Of a stretch of 64,000 bases of DNA, positions 32,932 to 40,697 are shown piece by piece. Within the stretch, counting starts at the first letter, position 1; the number at the start of each line of letters is the position of its first letter. Position numbers and translations under genes: made by a program. The notes below the pieces were generated by a model that saw only the letters and a list, made by a program, of their open reading frames with translations, was not told where the DNA came from and ran no database searches. Source of the DNA: Bradyrhizobium jicamae (GTDB taxonomy: Bacteria > Pseudomonadota > Alphaproteobacteria > Rhizobiales > Xanthobacteraceae). Location: the NCBI RefSeq assembly GCF_018130215.1, contig NZ_JAFCKQ010000002.1, positions 248,001-312,000 on the forward strand, in the 5' to 3' direction.

Positions 32932-34266
32932 TCAGATCACTGCGCCATCCCTGTGCAGGGCCTCGCGCAGATCTGAAACGTTCAAGGCTCGCGGCGATGT
33001 GCCGCCCTGAACGCACATTGCGGCAGCCATGCCGATTGCCTGACCGTAGGAGAAACACTGCGCCGTCACGCGCGCGGAGGCCATGGCCTCATGCTCGGCA
33101 GACAGGCAGCGTCCCGCCACCAGGAGCCCTTCGCCCCTTACCGGGACAAAGCTCTCGTAGGCAATGTCATAATAGTCGTCGAGCAGCCACTCGAGCCTGG
33201 GCTTTTCGCCGGAATGAAGCTCGATCGGCCAAGCCGAGCGTGCGATCGACGTCTTGCGCTTTCTGCCGGACACCACGTCATCGTTGGTGAGCACCTCCAT
33301 GCCCCTGATCTGTCGCGTCTGGCGGACACCGACCTGAACGCCGGTATCGTTGACAAAGGAGCTTTCGCAACCGACCAGGCGATCCCTGAAGAAGCGCGCA
33401 TACTCGCGCACTTGCCTGCGCCCCTCGATCTCTGCCTCCGTGATGTCTTCTACCAGCAGGGGATTGAGCTCGCGGCCGTCGCGGCCGATGACGCGCGTAC
33501 AATTGCACAGCAGTTCGTTCGGCCGTGGTGTCGGAAACAGAAAAACCTTGGCGCGTGGCAAGTGGTATTCGCGGCTGTTGTGGAGGTTGCGGATCATCTG
33601 CGAGACTTCGTCACCCAGGATGGTGTCGTCGCCATAGTGTGCGCGGAAGCGTTCGACGTCGACGCCCATCAGGCGAAAGATCATGGTCGGGTTCTGCACG
33701 GCACCGTCGCGGCCAACGAAGGTCTCGAAACCGGCCAGTGCTGCGACATCCGCGTCGCCGCTCGCATCGATCGTGATCTGGGCGCGAATGTCGAAGCGTC
33801 CCTGCTTGGTCCAGGCGACCACACCGGTGACGTTCTCGCCCTCCGTGAGCACGTCAACGACGGTGGTATGAAACAGGATCCTGGCACCCGCCTCCGCAAG
33901 CAGATAGTCTCCCGCTTCACGCCAGACGAGCGGATCGTGTGTCAGCGTAAAGGTCTTGCCGTAGCGGACGGGATCGGTCACTCCGCCTCTGATCTTCATC
34001 ACGTCGAGGAAGCGATCGGCGAATCCGAATACAACCCGCTGCGGAGCGGACGTCCGGTTGTCCGTCGCCGCGAACAGACCGCAGACCGTACCCGACAGTC
34101 CGGCCACCGCTGCGCCACCACAGAAACCGTATTTTTCCAACAGGAGAACGCGTGCCCCTGCTCTTGCGGCGGTACAGGCCGCAGCGAGGCCGGCCGCGCC
34201 TCCTCCGACGACGAGGACGTCTGCGCTCAACTCCTGCCTCGGCCGCTCATCCCCCGTGCGTGCCAT
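32932..34266 (-). CDS. FAD-dependent oxidoreductase (FAD_oxidored family)
   Basis: A 444-residue flavoprotein. The Rossmann motif is DVLVVGGGAAGLAAACTAAR (about residues 16-35), followed by LLLEKYGFCGGAAVAG; TIDASGDADVAALAG and GEGLLVAGRCLSAEHEAMAS close the FAD fold, and RVTAQCFSYGQAIGMAAAMC ends it. The family (PF12831-like) has few known substrates. The start is ATG at 34266; the extra 23 residues upstream lack family character. It stands alone between a DUF2147 protein and a small hypothetical gene. No membrane segment or signal is visible, so it should be cytoplasmic. Confidence 0.82.
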   Translation of the reverse strand: MARTGDERPRQELSADVLVVGGGAAGLAAACTAARAGARVLLLEKYGFCGGAAVAGLSGTVCGLFAATDNRTSAPQRVVFGFADRFLDVMKIRGGVTDPVRYGKTFTLTHDPLVWREAGDYLLAEAGARILFHTTVVDVLTEGENVTGVVAWTKQGRFDIRAQITIDASGDADVAALAGFETFVGRDGAVQNPTMIFRLMGVDVERFRAHYGDDTILGDEVSQMIRNLHNSREYHLPRAKVFLFPTPRPNELLCNCTRVIGRDGRELNPLLVEDITEAEIEGRRQVREYARFFRDRLVGCESSFVNDTGVQVGVRQTRQIRGMEVLTNDDVVSGRKRKTSIARSAWPIELHSGEKPRLEWLLDDYYDIAYESFVPVRGEGLLVAGRCLSAEHEAMASARVTAQCFSYGQAIGMAAAMCVQGGTSPRALNVSDLREALHRDGAVI

Positions 34267-34479
34267 GATGCTTTCACCAATCGCACCGGATCCCGGATCG
34301 ACGCACATTACAGTCGATCGAGCAGTCAGGGACAAGGGCCTTCGCGTCCGAAACGGGGGGACCGAGCCAGTCGGTCGTGCCCATCACGCGATATTCGCTT
34401 TGACCCGAAATCGCCCTGATTGCTGCGGGCACGCAAAATGACGCGATGGGCCGATAGGCGACTTCGCACGTTCCACTCT

Positions 34480-34698
34480 CTAGTTGCGCGGTGCCAGCGC
34501 AAGCTCCATCAGCGCGATCCGCTGCAATGCGCCGAGCTCGCGCTCGCCCTCGTTTGCCGTGCGCAGGATCGATTCCGCGATCACGTTGATTTGCGCGGTG
34601 TTGACGGGATCGGGCAGCGTCGCCACCGAGGAGTTCAAGGCCCGCGTCATCAGGTCGATCACCTCAGGTGTAAATTCAGCATCCGGAAAATTCTTCAT
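34480..34698 (-). CDS. Small helical hypothetical protein (72 aa)
   Basis: I do not recognise a family. The product is predicted to be all-helical and acidic: DAEFTPEVIDLMTRALNSSV, INVIAESILRTANEG and LGALQRIALMELAL. No Cys, signal or membrane segment. The codon use resembles neighbouring genes, and proteins of this look (a short helical pair ending in IALMELA) occur as lone genes in Bradyrhizobium. The ribosome site is weak. It ends about 110 bases before the first long repeat copy. Confidence 0.6.
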   Translation of the reverse strand: MKNFPDAEFTPEVIDLMTRALNSSVATLPDPVNTAQINVIAESILRTANEGERELGALQRIALMELALAPRN

Positions 34699-34756
34699 TG
34701 CTCTGCCGTCGCGTTCGTATGCAACCGCCCCCTTGCCGCGACACTAACTTTTGCGA

Positions 34757-34777
34757 TGGCGCCGGGTTCCGGCGCCA
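34757..34777. repeat. Perfect GC-rich hairpin before the repeat islet
   Basis: TGGCGCCGG and CCGGCGCCA form a 9-bp stem with a three-base loop, 33 bases before long repeat copy A. It could terminate read-through or mark the islet edge. There is no T-run. Confidence 0.6.
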
Positions 34778-34809
34778 GACCGCTACAAAATTCCGCGATC
34801 AGGGGAACT

Positions 34810-35014
34810 GATTTTGCCCGACGGGCGAGTCAACCGAAAACCTGTCAAGCGGTCGTGTAAAATAATTCGGTTTATCGGAACGAAAAAACGGTGTATAGGT
34901 TTCCCCGTCTCACCCGCTCGAGGGGCGCTTGCGAACGTTGTGGTGGGATGCGGTGGACGCCGGGTGCGCAACTGACGAGTGCACGCACGGCGGACTGTGA
35001 AATCGTGCAGGCCT
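34810..35014 (+). repeat. Long direct repeat, copy A (205 bp)
   Basis: This stretch aligns nearly base for base with 37834-38051, apart from a roughly 13-base gap and scattered substitutions. Shared blocks include GCCCGACGGGCGAGTCAACC, GTCTCACCCGCTCGAGGGGC and GTGGGATGCGGTGGACGCCG. It contains TTTATC (34871-34876) and TATAGG (34894-34899) spaced by 17 bases, a candidate promoter pointing into the glycosyltransferase gene 28 bases further on. Identity ends in GTGCAGGCCTG, after which copy B continues and copy A does not. Confidence 0.85.
34871..34899 (+). promoter_or_regulatory. Candidate promoter inside repeat copy A
   Basis: TTTATC and TATAGG are separated by exactly 17 bases; the -10 hexamer is good, the -35 weak. 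The same arrangement is kept in copy B at 37897-37925. Placed 140 bases before the GT-C gene, it could drive it. Confidence 0.4.
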
Positions 35015-35041
35015 GCGGCTTCATTTCAGCAGGAGGCGATG

Positions 35042-36553
35042 GTGCGGTCGGAGCGCGAAGCTCCAGCGCGTACAACGGGCGGAGCGGCCTCCCTGGGCGG
35101 CGTCGGGTCCCCGTGGCCATGGACCGTGCTGGCGTGGGCCGCACTGCTGGTGGTGATCGTCGCGTCGTTCAGGCCGGCGGTCCCGGCCATCTGGGGCGAC
35201 ACGCCACCCTTCGTGGAATCTGCCTTTCGTACGCTCGAGGCCGGACGGCCGACCGTGGCGGGCGGGCGCGATCCGGGTTACCCGGCGTTGTTGGCCGCGA
35301 CGTTCGCGTTTGGGGGTGACCTCGCGACGGTGGTGCGCCTGCAGCAGACGGCGTGGACAATCCTGATGCTGGCGCTCGCACTAACCGTTCAGACCGCGAC
35401 GCGCAACGCCGGTGGGCTTGTGCCGATCATCCTCGTGGCGGCGTATCCGGGCCTGCTGCTGTTCAGGAACGTCGTCACCTCGGAGCTTCTCTTTGCGGTC
35501 TTCCTCAATCTCGCAATGATCGGATTGCTCGTTGCCACCTGCGTCGGCAAAACCGCACGGTGCTTCGCGGTCGCTGCCTCGATCCTGTGCGCGGCTCTCG
35601 CGGCGTGCCTCAGATCGCAAGGAATCCTGGTCCCAATCGTCGTCGTCCTGGTGGGCGCGAGCCTCGCCCGGCCAGACACCTCCCGACGCCTTATCGTGAT
35701 TGCCCTGTCCGTCGCGGCAGCGCTGGGGCTCCTTGCCGTCGGTTCCCGGTTCGGGGCATCCAACTCCGACCAAGCCTCGGTCGTATTCGTCCCCAAGACA
35801 CTGTTCTGCAATCACCTGAACATCGTGCTCGCAAGCGATGCGGCGCGACGCGAGATCGCGTCCGCGGCCGGGGACCGCGCCGACGCCACGATGGCGCGGC
35901 TTGCCGCGGACTTCGCGGCGGAGCCGGGTCGGTGGCCGGCACTCGGGTTCTTCGGCGACGCGTGTCTCTTCGACACCGCACTGGATCGAGACGTCGCCGG
36001 CGATACCGAAAATGCCGACGGCGCGGCGAGCGCCTATCGGCGCATCTTCCTGGCCGCCGTGCGCGACCGGCCGCTGGCGTACGCGGGCAAGGTCGTCCGC
36101 CAGATTGCCTATGGGGCTACGGTCGCATGGCCGGCTTACGGACTCGCCCCTGCCATACCGGTGTCGACCGACGATGTGCCGCACGTGTCCGACATCATGA
36201 CGCGGCATGGCCGGGCAGCTCGGCCGATCGATCTGCAGGGCGGACCAGTTCGAATCGGCCTGCTGGCCGATCTCCCGGTCATCTCCGCCTATCTGTTCAG
36301 GGCCTTGTCCATCGCGTTCGTCATTGCAGTCACATATTGGACAGTGACTGCCGTGTGGCGTTGGCGCCCCGGATTCTCAACGCGCGGAGGTATCGTCATC
36401 GTGATGTGGGCGGCCTCGATCGGGACCGCCGCCGCCGCCCACACCCTCGACGTCTGGCGATACCTGATTCCCGAAGTGCCGATGGTCGGCCTCATGCTGT
36501 CCCTTTTTGCCGTTGAACTGGTCGAAATTATCGCATGGCTGCGGAGGGCCTAA
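35042..36553 (+). CDS. Membrane glycosyltransferase of the GT-C/ArnT-like type
   Basis: A roughly 503-residue protein with about ten hydrophobic segments. The first periplasmic loop, PAIWGDTPPFVESAFRTLEA followed by RDPGYPALLAATFAF, has the Asp and the D-x-GYP pattern of GT39/ArnT-like enzymes, which take a sugar from polyprenyl phosphate and put it on a periplasmic acceptor. The start is chosen by its ribosome site: AGGAGG at 35031-35036 is two bases from ATG 35039 but five from GTG 35042, so GTG is preferred. The gene abuts repeat copy A and faces a polyprenyl-phosphate-sugar synthase gene, its natural donor supplier. The acceptor is unknown. Confidence 0.75.
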   Translation: MRSEREAPARTTGGAASLGGVGSPWPWTVLAWAALLVVIVASFRPAVPAIWGDTPPFVESAFRTLEAGRPTVAGGRDPGYPALLAATFAFGGDLATVVRLQQTAWTILMLALALTVQTATRNAGGLVPIILVAAYPGLLLFRNVVTSELLFAVFLNLAMIGLLVATCVGKTARCFAVAASILCAALAACLRSQGILVPIVVVLVGASLARPDTSRRLIVIALSVAAALGLLAVGSRFGASNSDQASVVFVPKTLFCNHLNIVLASDAARREIASAAGDRADATMARLAADFAAEPGRWPALGFFGDACLFDTALDRDVAGDTENADGAASAYRRIFLAAVRDRPLAYAGKVVRQIAYGATVAWPAYGLAPAIPVSTDDVPHVSDIMTRHGRAARPIDLQGGPVRIGLLADLPVISAYLFRALSIAFVIAVTYWTVTAVWRWRPGFSTRGGIVIVMWAASIGTAAAAHTLDVWRYLIPEVPMVGLMLSLFAVELVEIIAWLRRA

Positions 36554-36698
36554 CCGCATCATTCGCGAACCCCTGCGCGCCGAAGATGCGAGCGCATCGC
36601 TCTGGCGCCGCAATGCTGGCAGCCTCCTGAACCAGGGAGCCGTCTTTAGAAGAAAGCCGTCCTTGCAGAGCAAGCTCAAGACGAATGAGTGACGTCAC

Positions 36699-37622
36699 TT
36701 ATTCCGGAGGCCGCAAAGCCAAATAGGCAAGTCGCCGCAACTCGCGGCGGCCACGCACGACAGTGTCGAGGATTATTCCACTGAAGAAGCTAAGGAAGGC
36801 GAGTATCATGAGTCCTGTCGAAAGAACGGCGGTGGGCAGACGCGGCACCAAGCCGGTCCTGGCATACGTGACGGCAAGAGGTATCGCGATCACGGTCGAA
36901 CCGAACCCGAGCAACGTGCCAATCATGCCGAAAAAAAGCATCGGTCTTTCAACTCGAAACAGCATCAGGATGGTCAGGAAAATGCGACAGCCGTCGCGGA
37001 ATGTGGAGAGCTTGGACTTCGAACCTTCCGGCCGTACCTTGTAAGCAGTCCCGATCTCGGCCACTGGCATGTGCAACCCCAGAGCATGGATGCTGATCTC
37101 CGTCTCCACCTCAAAACCTTCCGAGAGAGCGGGGAAGCTTTTTACGAATCGGCGCGAGAATACGCGATAGCCCGAGAGGACATCGCTGAACGAGCGACCG
37201 AAGATATACGACAACATTCCAGTGAGGATCGCATTGCCCAGGCGATGACCCGGCCTAAAAGACGCGTCGGCGATCGAACTTCGCACGCCTACCACCATGT
37301 CCAGCCGGCATTCGATCAACTCCCGTATCATCGTCGGTGCAGCCGCTGCGTCATAGGTCGCGTCGCCGTCGGCCATCACATAGATGTCGGCGTCAATGTC
37401 TGCAAAACTCCGGCGGACGACGTTGCCCTTTCCTGGCGTCAGTTCGGTTCGAACTATCGCGCCAGCAGCACGAGCTACATTCACGGTATTATCGGTCGAA
37501 TTGTTATCGAAGACATAAATGGCAGCGTCGGGCAAAGCCGCACGAAATGCTGTTACCGTGGCGCCGACGGCCGCCTCTTCATTGCGACAAGGGAGGATTA
37601 CCGCCACACTTTGTTGTTTCAT
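36699..37622 (-). CDS. GT2 glycosyltransferase, polyprenyl-phosphate-sugar synthase type (DPM1/GtrB-like)
   Basis: A 307-residue enzyme. The GT2 domain has VAVILPCRNEEAAV, YVFDNNSTDNT and the metal/nucleotide motif YVMADGDATYD, then FSDVLSGYRVFSRRFVKSFP and VRPEGSKSKL; two C-terminal hydrophobic segments (about 230-250 and 268-290) anchor it. Such enzymes charge polyprenyl phosphate with a sugar for use by GT-C enzymes, like the neighbour at 35042-36553. Its base composition is visibly less GC-rich than flanking core genes, which suggests transfer. It is convergent with the GT-C gene and lies inside the repeat-bounded islet. The sugar is unknown. Confidence 0.82.
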   Translation of the reverse strand: MKQQSVAVILPCRNEEAAVGATVTAFRAALPDAAIYVFDNNSTDNTVNVARAAGAIVRTELTPGKGNVVRRSFADIDADIYVMADGDATYDAAAAPTMIRELIECRLDMVVGVRSSIADASFRPGHRLGNAILTGMLSYIFGRSFSDVLSGYRVFSRRFVKSFPALSEGFEVETEISIHALGLHMPVAEIGTAYKVRPEGSKSKLSTFRDGCRIFLTILMLFRVERPMLFFGMIGTLLGFGSTVIAIPLAVTYARTGLVPRLPTAVLSTGLMILAFLSFFSGIILDTVVRGRRELRRLAYLALRPPE

Positions 37623-37833
37623 GGCCGGACTATAGAGCCTGCAGCATTGCTCGAACCGACAATAAGCCGGAGCTTCCGCGGTCCAGTGCAGGCATCACCA
37701 TATAAAGTTCGGGTTGAACACTGCTACGTTGCGTGCGTGCAGCTCGATTTTTATCAGCCTGACCTTGCCGACTGCAAGTCTGATCCAGCCTGGTCTCGGC
37801 AACGGAGCCATCCGGTCGCTCGCCCAGGAAGAG
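37623..37833. other. AT-richer leader of the GT2 gene
   Basis: About 210 bases between the GT2 start and long repeat copy B. It has lower GC than the surroundings and must hold the GT2 promoter on the minus strand, but no boxes stand out. No coding frame is supported. Confidence 0.5.
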
Positions 37834-38051
37834 GATTTTGCCCGACGGGCGAGTCAACCGAAAATCTGTCAAGCGGGCCGCGAAAAAATATTTCGGTTTA
37901 TCGTAACGACAAATCGGTGTATAGAGTTTCCCGTCTCACCCGCTCGAGGGGCGCTTCGCGATCGTCACGAACGTCGTGGTGGGATGCGGTGGACGCCGGG
38001 TGCGCAACTGACGAGTGCACGCACGGCGGACGGTGAAATCGTGCAGGCCTG
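37834..38051 (+). repeat. Long direct repeat, copy B (218 bp, continues into a folded element)
   Basis: Near-identical to 34810-35014 in the same orientation. It carries the same 17-base-spaced TTTATC (37897-37902) and TATAGA (37920-37925) pair. Unlike copy A it runs on, without a break in character, through the hairpins at 38075-38099 and the folded element 38159-38264, so copy B looks like the intact form. Confidence 0.85.
37897..37925 (+). promoter_or_regulatory. Candidate promoter inside repeat copy B
   Basis: TTTATC, 17 bases, TATAGA. If used, transcription would start near 37932 and run through the hairpins to the folded element ending near 38264, giving an RNA of roughly 330 bases or longer. 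Confidence 0.4.
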
Positions 38052-38074
38052 ACGCCCTAGTGGCAGGTGTCTCC

Positions 38075-38099
38075 CGCGAGATGCGAAAGCATCTTCGCG
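38075..38099 (+). other. Stem-loop with GAAA tetraloop
   Basis: CGCGAGATGC pairs with GCATCTTCGCG (one bulged T) around GAAA. GNRA-closed stems of this kind are typical of structured RNA. It lies between repeat copy B and the large folded element. Confidence 0.6.
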
Positions 38100-38158
38100 A
38101 GACGGTGACAAAAGAGCCCAGTCTCGCCGGGGCGAGCACGTATAAGCCGTAACCCATC

Positions 38159-38264
38159 GCGCAGGGAAAGCCGGGTTGTTCCGGTTACACCTGTGGTCCT
38201 ACCCCGGTGCTACCTTATTTGCACCGGGCCCATGGGTGCGATCGGCACCCGGCTTTCCCTGCGC
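38159..38264 (+). ncRNA. Candidate structured RNA element in the repeat tail
   Basis: The ends GCGCAGGGAAAGCCGGGT (38159-38176) and ACCCGGCTTTCCCTGCGC (38247-38264) are perfectly complementary over 18 bases, enclosing 70 bases with an inner hairpin CCCGGTGC/GCACCGGG (38203-38210 with 38221-38228) and a possible GGGTGC/GCACCC arm (38234-38249) that would compete with the outer stem. A further 8-bp stem CGCCCTCT/AGAGGGCG lies at 38262-38285. No open frame crosses it. Sequences of this look recur in Bradyrhizobium and Rhodopseudomonas genomes as I remember them, perhaps as a small-RNA family; no name is asserted. Strand is inferred from the candidate promoter. Confidence 0.5.
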
Positions 38265-38370
38265 CCTCTGCTTGAGGAGAGGGCGGAACGAGATGCAAAG
38301 CTCAGGCGGATAATGCCGTGAGAACGCGAACGCATGTTTCATCGCCGGGACGACGCGTGGGGTGAGCATC

Positions 38371-38628
38371 ATGGTCAAACTACAAAATGGAAAATCGCGG
38401 CGTGCCTTCATCGGTGCTGCAATTGCCGGACTCCCCACGACGCTGTTGCTTCGCACCGCATCTGCATCCGACAAGATGACCAAGCCGCAGGCGGAATATC
38501 AGGAGACGCCGAATGGCATCTACTCCTGCGGCCTCTGCTCGCTGTTCGTTGCGCCCGACGGCTGCAAGGTGGTCGAGGGCGCGATCAGCAAGGATGGCTG
38601 GTGCAAGGCGTTTGCGGCGGTGGATTAG
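38371..38628 (+). CDS. Tat-exported HiPIP-like small iron-sulphur protein
   Basis: An 85-residue protein. KSRRAFIGAAIAGLPTTLLL is a twin-arginine signal, cut near residue 32. The mature part of about 50 residues has four Cys: C53, C56, C65 and C78, in YSCGLC...DGCK...DGWCKAF. This C-x2-C-x8-C-x12-C order with the closing GWC is the high-potential iron-sulphur protein pattern, though the second gap is shorter than the usual 13-16. HiPIPs are periplasmic one-electron carriers. ATG at 38371 follows GGGTGAG; GTG at 38362 is also possible. It follows the folded repeat element and is convergent with the ScfR regulator. Confidence 0.72.
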   Translation: MVKLQNGKSRRAFIGAAIAGLPTTLLLRTASASDKMTKPQAEYQETPNGIYSCGLCSLFVAPDGCKVVEGAISKDGWCKAFAAVD

Positions 38629-38642
38629 CCGGTTGTTCCGGC

Positions 38643-40085
38643 TCACAACTCCCGTGCGTTCGAGAATGCGAACGACGACACCCGCCGCGTGGTCTCGTCG
38701 AGAATCAGGGTGCGCGTGATCGGCGGCTCGGCGCGCTGGCTGCAATTCTCGCGCTCGCAGAGCCGGCAGTTGACGCCGATCGGCGTACCCTCGGCCTTCT
38801 CAAGATCGATGCCGGTGGCATAGACGAGCTTCGCGGCATGGCGGATCTCGCAGCCGAGCCCGATCGCGAAACGCGGCTGCGGCTGCGGATAGGGCGCGAC
38901 CGGGCGTCGCACCGTCTGCGCGATCGAGAAATAACGCGTGCCGTCGGGCAGCTCGATCACCTGGCTCAGCAGGCGATCCGGCATGTCGAAGGTCGAATGC
39001 ACGTTCCAGAGCGGGCAGGTGCCGCCGAACTTGGAGAACGGGAAGGTGCCGGAGGAGAAGCGCTTCGAGACGTTGCCGGCGTTGTCGACGCGCAGCATGA
39101 AGAACGGAACGCCGCGCGCGTTCGGCCGCTGCAAGGTGGTGAGGCGATGGCAGACCTGCTCGAAGCCGGAGTTGAAGCGCTGCGCCAGCACGTGGACGTC
39201 GTAGTTCAACGCTTCGGCGGCAGAATGGAACGCCTGGTACGGCATCATCGCGGCGGCCGCGAAATAATTGGCGAGCGTGATGCGGTAGAGCCGCCGCGCG
39301 GTGTCGTCGAGCGGGCCGGCGCGGCCGATGATGGCATCGATGCCGGCGCCGCATTCGACAAAGCCGACTTGCAACGCAAGCTGGAAGCTGCGGCCGGGGC
39401 TGTCGACGAGTTCGGAGATCAACAATTGCCGGCGATGGCGGTCGAAGCGGCGCAAGGTCTCGCGCATCACGTCGACGGGCATGATGCGGGTGACGGTCGA
39501 ATGCTTTTCCCGCAGCCGCGTGGCGAGCGCCGTGAACAGCCCCTCGGCCGGCACGTCGAGCTCGTCGCGCAGCGTCTCCGCCGCGGTCTCGAGCTCCGGA
39601 AAATAGTTGCGGTTGGCCTCGATCAGGTCGCGCACCCGCTCGATCGGGTTGGCCTCGAACTGCGAGCCCTCGCGGTTGGCCATTTGCGCCGCGACCAGCG
39701 TCTCGCCGCGGCGCGCCTCGGTGTATGCGGCGTAGAGCCGCTGCAGCGCATGGGTGACGCCGGGGCAGAGTTCGGCGAGGTCGCGCAGCTCCTGCTTCGG
39801 CAGGTCGATCTGGCGGAACAGCGGATCGGAGAAGATCTCGTTCAGCTCGGCGAAGAAGCGGTCCTCGTCGGCGGTGGCGAGGTCGCGCAAATCGAGGTCG
39901 TAGGTCTCGGCCAGCCGCAGCAGGATCTGCGCCGTCACCGGCCGCTGGTTGCGCTCGATCAGGTTGATGTAGGAGGGCGAGATGCCGAGCCCTTCGGCGA
40001 TCTGGGTCTGCGACAGCCCCAGTTGCTGACGGATCCGCCGGAAGCGGGGCCCGACGAAGAGTTTTTTGGCGGAGTCAGCCGGCAT
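38643..40085 (-). CDS. ScfR-type XRE regulator (short-chain fatty acyl regulator family)
   Basis: A 480-residue regulator. The N-terminal HTH is FVGPRFRRIRQQLGLSQTQI with PSYINLIERNQRPVT as recognition helix. The central part is an IrrE-like/ImmA-like region that lacks a clear HExxH, and the C-terminal DUF2083 domain has KFGGTCPLWNVHSTFDMPDR and a Cys-rich VNCRLCERENCSQR. Relatives (RamB and other ScfRs) control acetate, propionate and glyoxylate metabolism in response to acyl-CoA, so a similar role is inferred. The ATG at 40085 is followed directly by the HTH. An inverted repeat CACTTGT/ACAAGTG at 40103-40143 in its promoter is a candidate autoregulatory site. Confidence 0.85.
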   Translation of the reverse strand: MPADSAKKLFVGPRFRRIRQQLGLSQTQIAEGLGISPSYINLIERNQRPVTAQILLRLAETYDLDLRDLATADEDRFFAELNEIFSDPLFRQIDLPKQELRDLAELCPGVTHALQRLYAAYTEARRGETLVAAQMANREGSQFEANPIERVRDLIEANRNYFPELETAAETLRDELDVPAEGLFTALATRLREKHSTVTRIMPVDVMRETLRRFDRHRRQLLISELVDSPGRSFQLALQVGFVECGAGIDAIIGRAGPLDDTARRLYRITLANYFAAAAMMPYQAFHSAAEALNYDVHVLAQRFNSGFEQVCHRLTTLQRPNARGVPFFMLRVDNAGNVSKRFSSGTFPFSKFGGTCPLWNVHSTFDMPDRLLSQVIELPDGTRYFSIAQTVRRPVAPYPQPQPRFAIGLGCEIRHAAKLVYATGIDLEKAEGTPIGVNCRLCERENCSQRAEPPITRTLILDETTRRVSSFAFSNAREL

Positions 40086-40102
40086 GATGGGTCTTCCTGC
40101 AT

Positions 40103-40143
40103 CACTTGTGACAAAATTTACAAATCGACATTTATTACAAGTG
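40103..40143. promoter_or_regulatory. Inverted repeat in the ScfR-DUF4170 divergent promoter
   Basis: CACTTGT (40103-40109) and ACAAGTG (40137-40143) flank 27 AT-rich bases that include TTTACAAAT. The block starts 18 bases before the ScfR gene. It could be an operator for ScfR, which in relatives binds its own promoter; the link is inference. Confidence 0.45.
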
Positions 40144-40277
40144 TGTATGTTACATGACATCACCATTCGGAAACAAGGTATCTGTACGAACTTCCCGGTT
40201 TCGCGTTAGCTCTTGGCACGGATTTGGCGGCGCGCTGTCACGAATGTCGAGGCAGCCCGCTCGAGAGGAGACTGACA

Positions 40278-40487
40278 ATGACCAAAGGCAGCAACTTCTG
40301 GGTGATCGGCGGCGAGTTCGGCTCGATGAACTTCCACAAGCTCGTGGAAGGCTCGGCCCAGGTCAAAGGCCCGTTCAAGACCCGCAAGGAAGCAGAGGAT
40401 TGCTGGCGCGAGGTCTCGGAAGAGAACCGTCACAAGGCCGGCGTCCGCTTCTCCATCGTCGAGGAGCCCTCGCGGGTCTCGGCCTGA
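40278..40487 (+). CDS. DUF4170 small protein
   Basis: A 69-residue soluble protein: NFWVIGGEFGSMNFHKLVEG, then GPFKTRKEAEDCWREVSEEN and ARFSIVEEP-like end. This is the DUF4170 pattern, a short domain of unknown function common in alphaproteobacteria. GAGAGGAG lies 8 bases before the ATG, so translation should be strong. It is divergent from the ScfR regulator and stands alone. A strong hairpin follows at 40527-40555. Confidence 0.82.
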   Translation: MTKGSNFWVIGGEFGSMNFHKLVEGSAQVKGPFKTRKEAEDCWREVSEENRHKAGVRFSIVEEPSRVSA

Positions 40488-40526
40488 CGGTTCACGTCAT
40501 CAATCAAGAAACGGCCCAAGGACGGC

Positions 40527-40555
40527 GGCCCCATCCGGTTCACCCGGGTGGGGCC
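40527..40555 (+). other. Strong hairpin after the DUF4170 gene
   Basis: GGCCCCATCCGG pairs with CCGGGTGGGGCC (one T-G wobble) around a five-base loop, 40 bases after the stop. Only short T stretches follow, so it may be a terminator without a U-tract or an mRNA-stabilising element. Confidence 0.5.
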
Positions 40556-40697
40556 GTCCAGTTTCGGGACACCTGCATTTGGCTTGGGCTGGGGATAAGC
40601 GATCGCCTAACCCCTTGGGAACAAACGCCCTTTGCGGCGCTCATGGTTGCTGATAGGTTAATGCATAGCAAAACCCGTCACCACGAGGCCGCGACGA

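Noticed and set aside
34700..38300. An integrative element with tRNA attachment site
   Set aside because: The islet has direct repeats but no tRNA gene, integrase, transposase or short att-like core was seen.
40527..40555. Intrinsic terminator after DUF4170
   Set aside because: The hairpin is strong but no T-run follows, so it is listed as a hairpin only.
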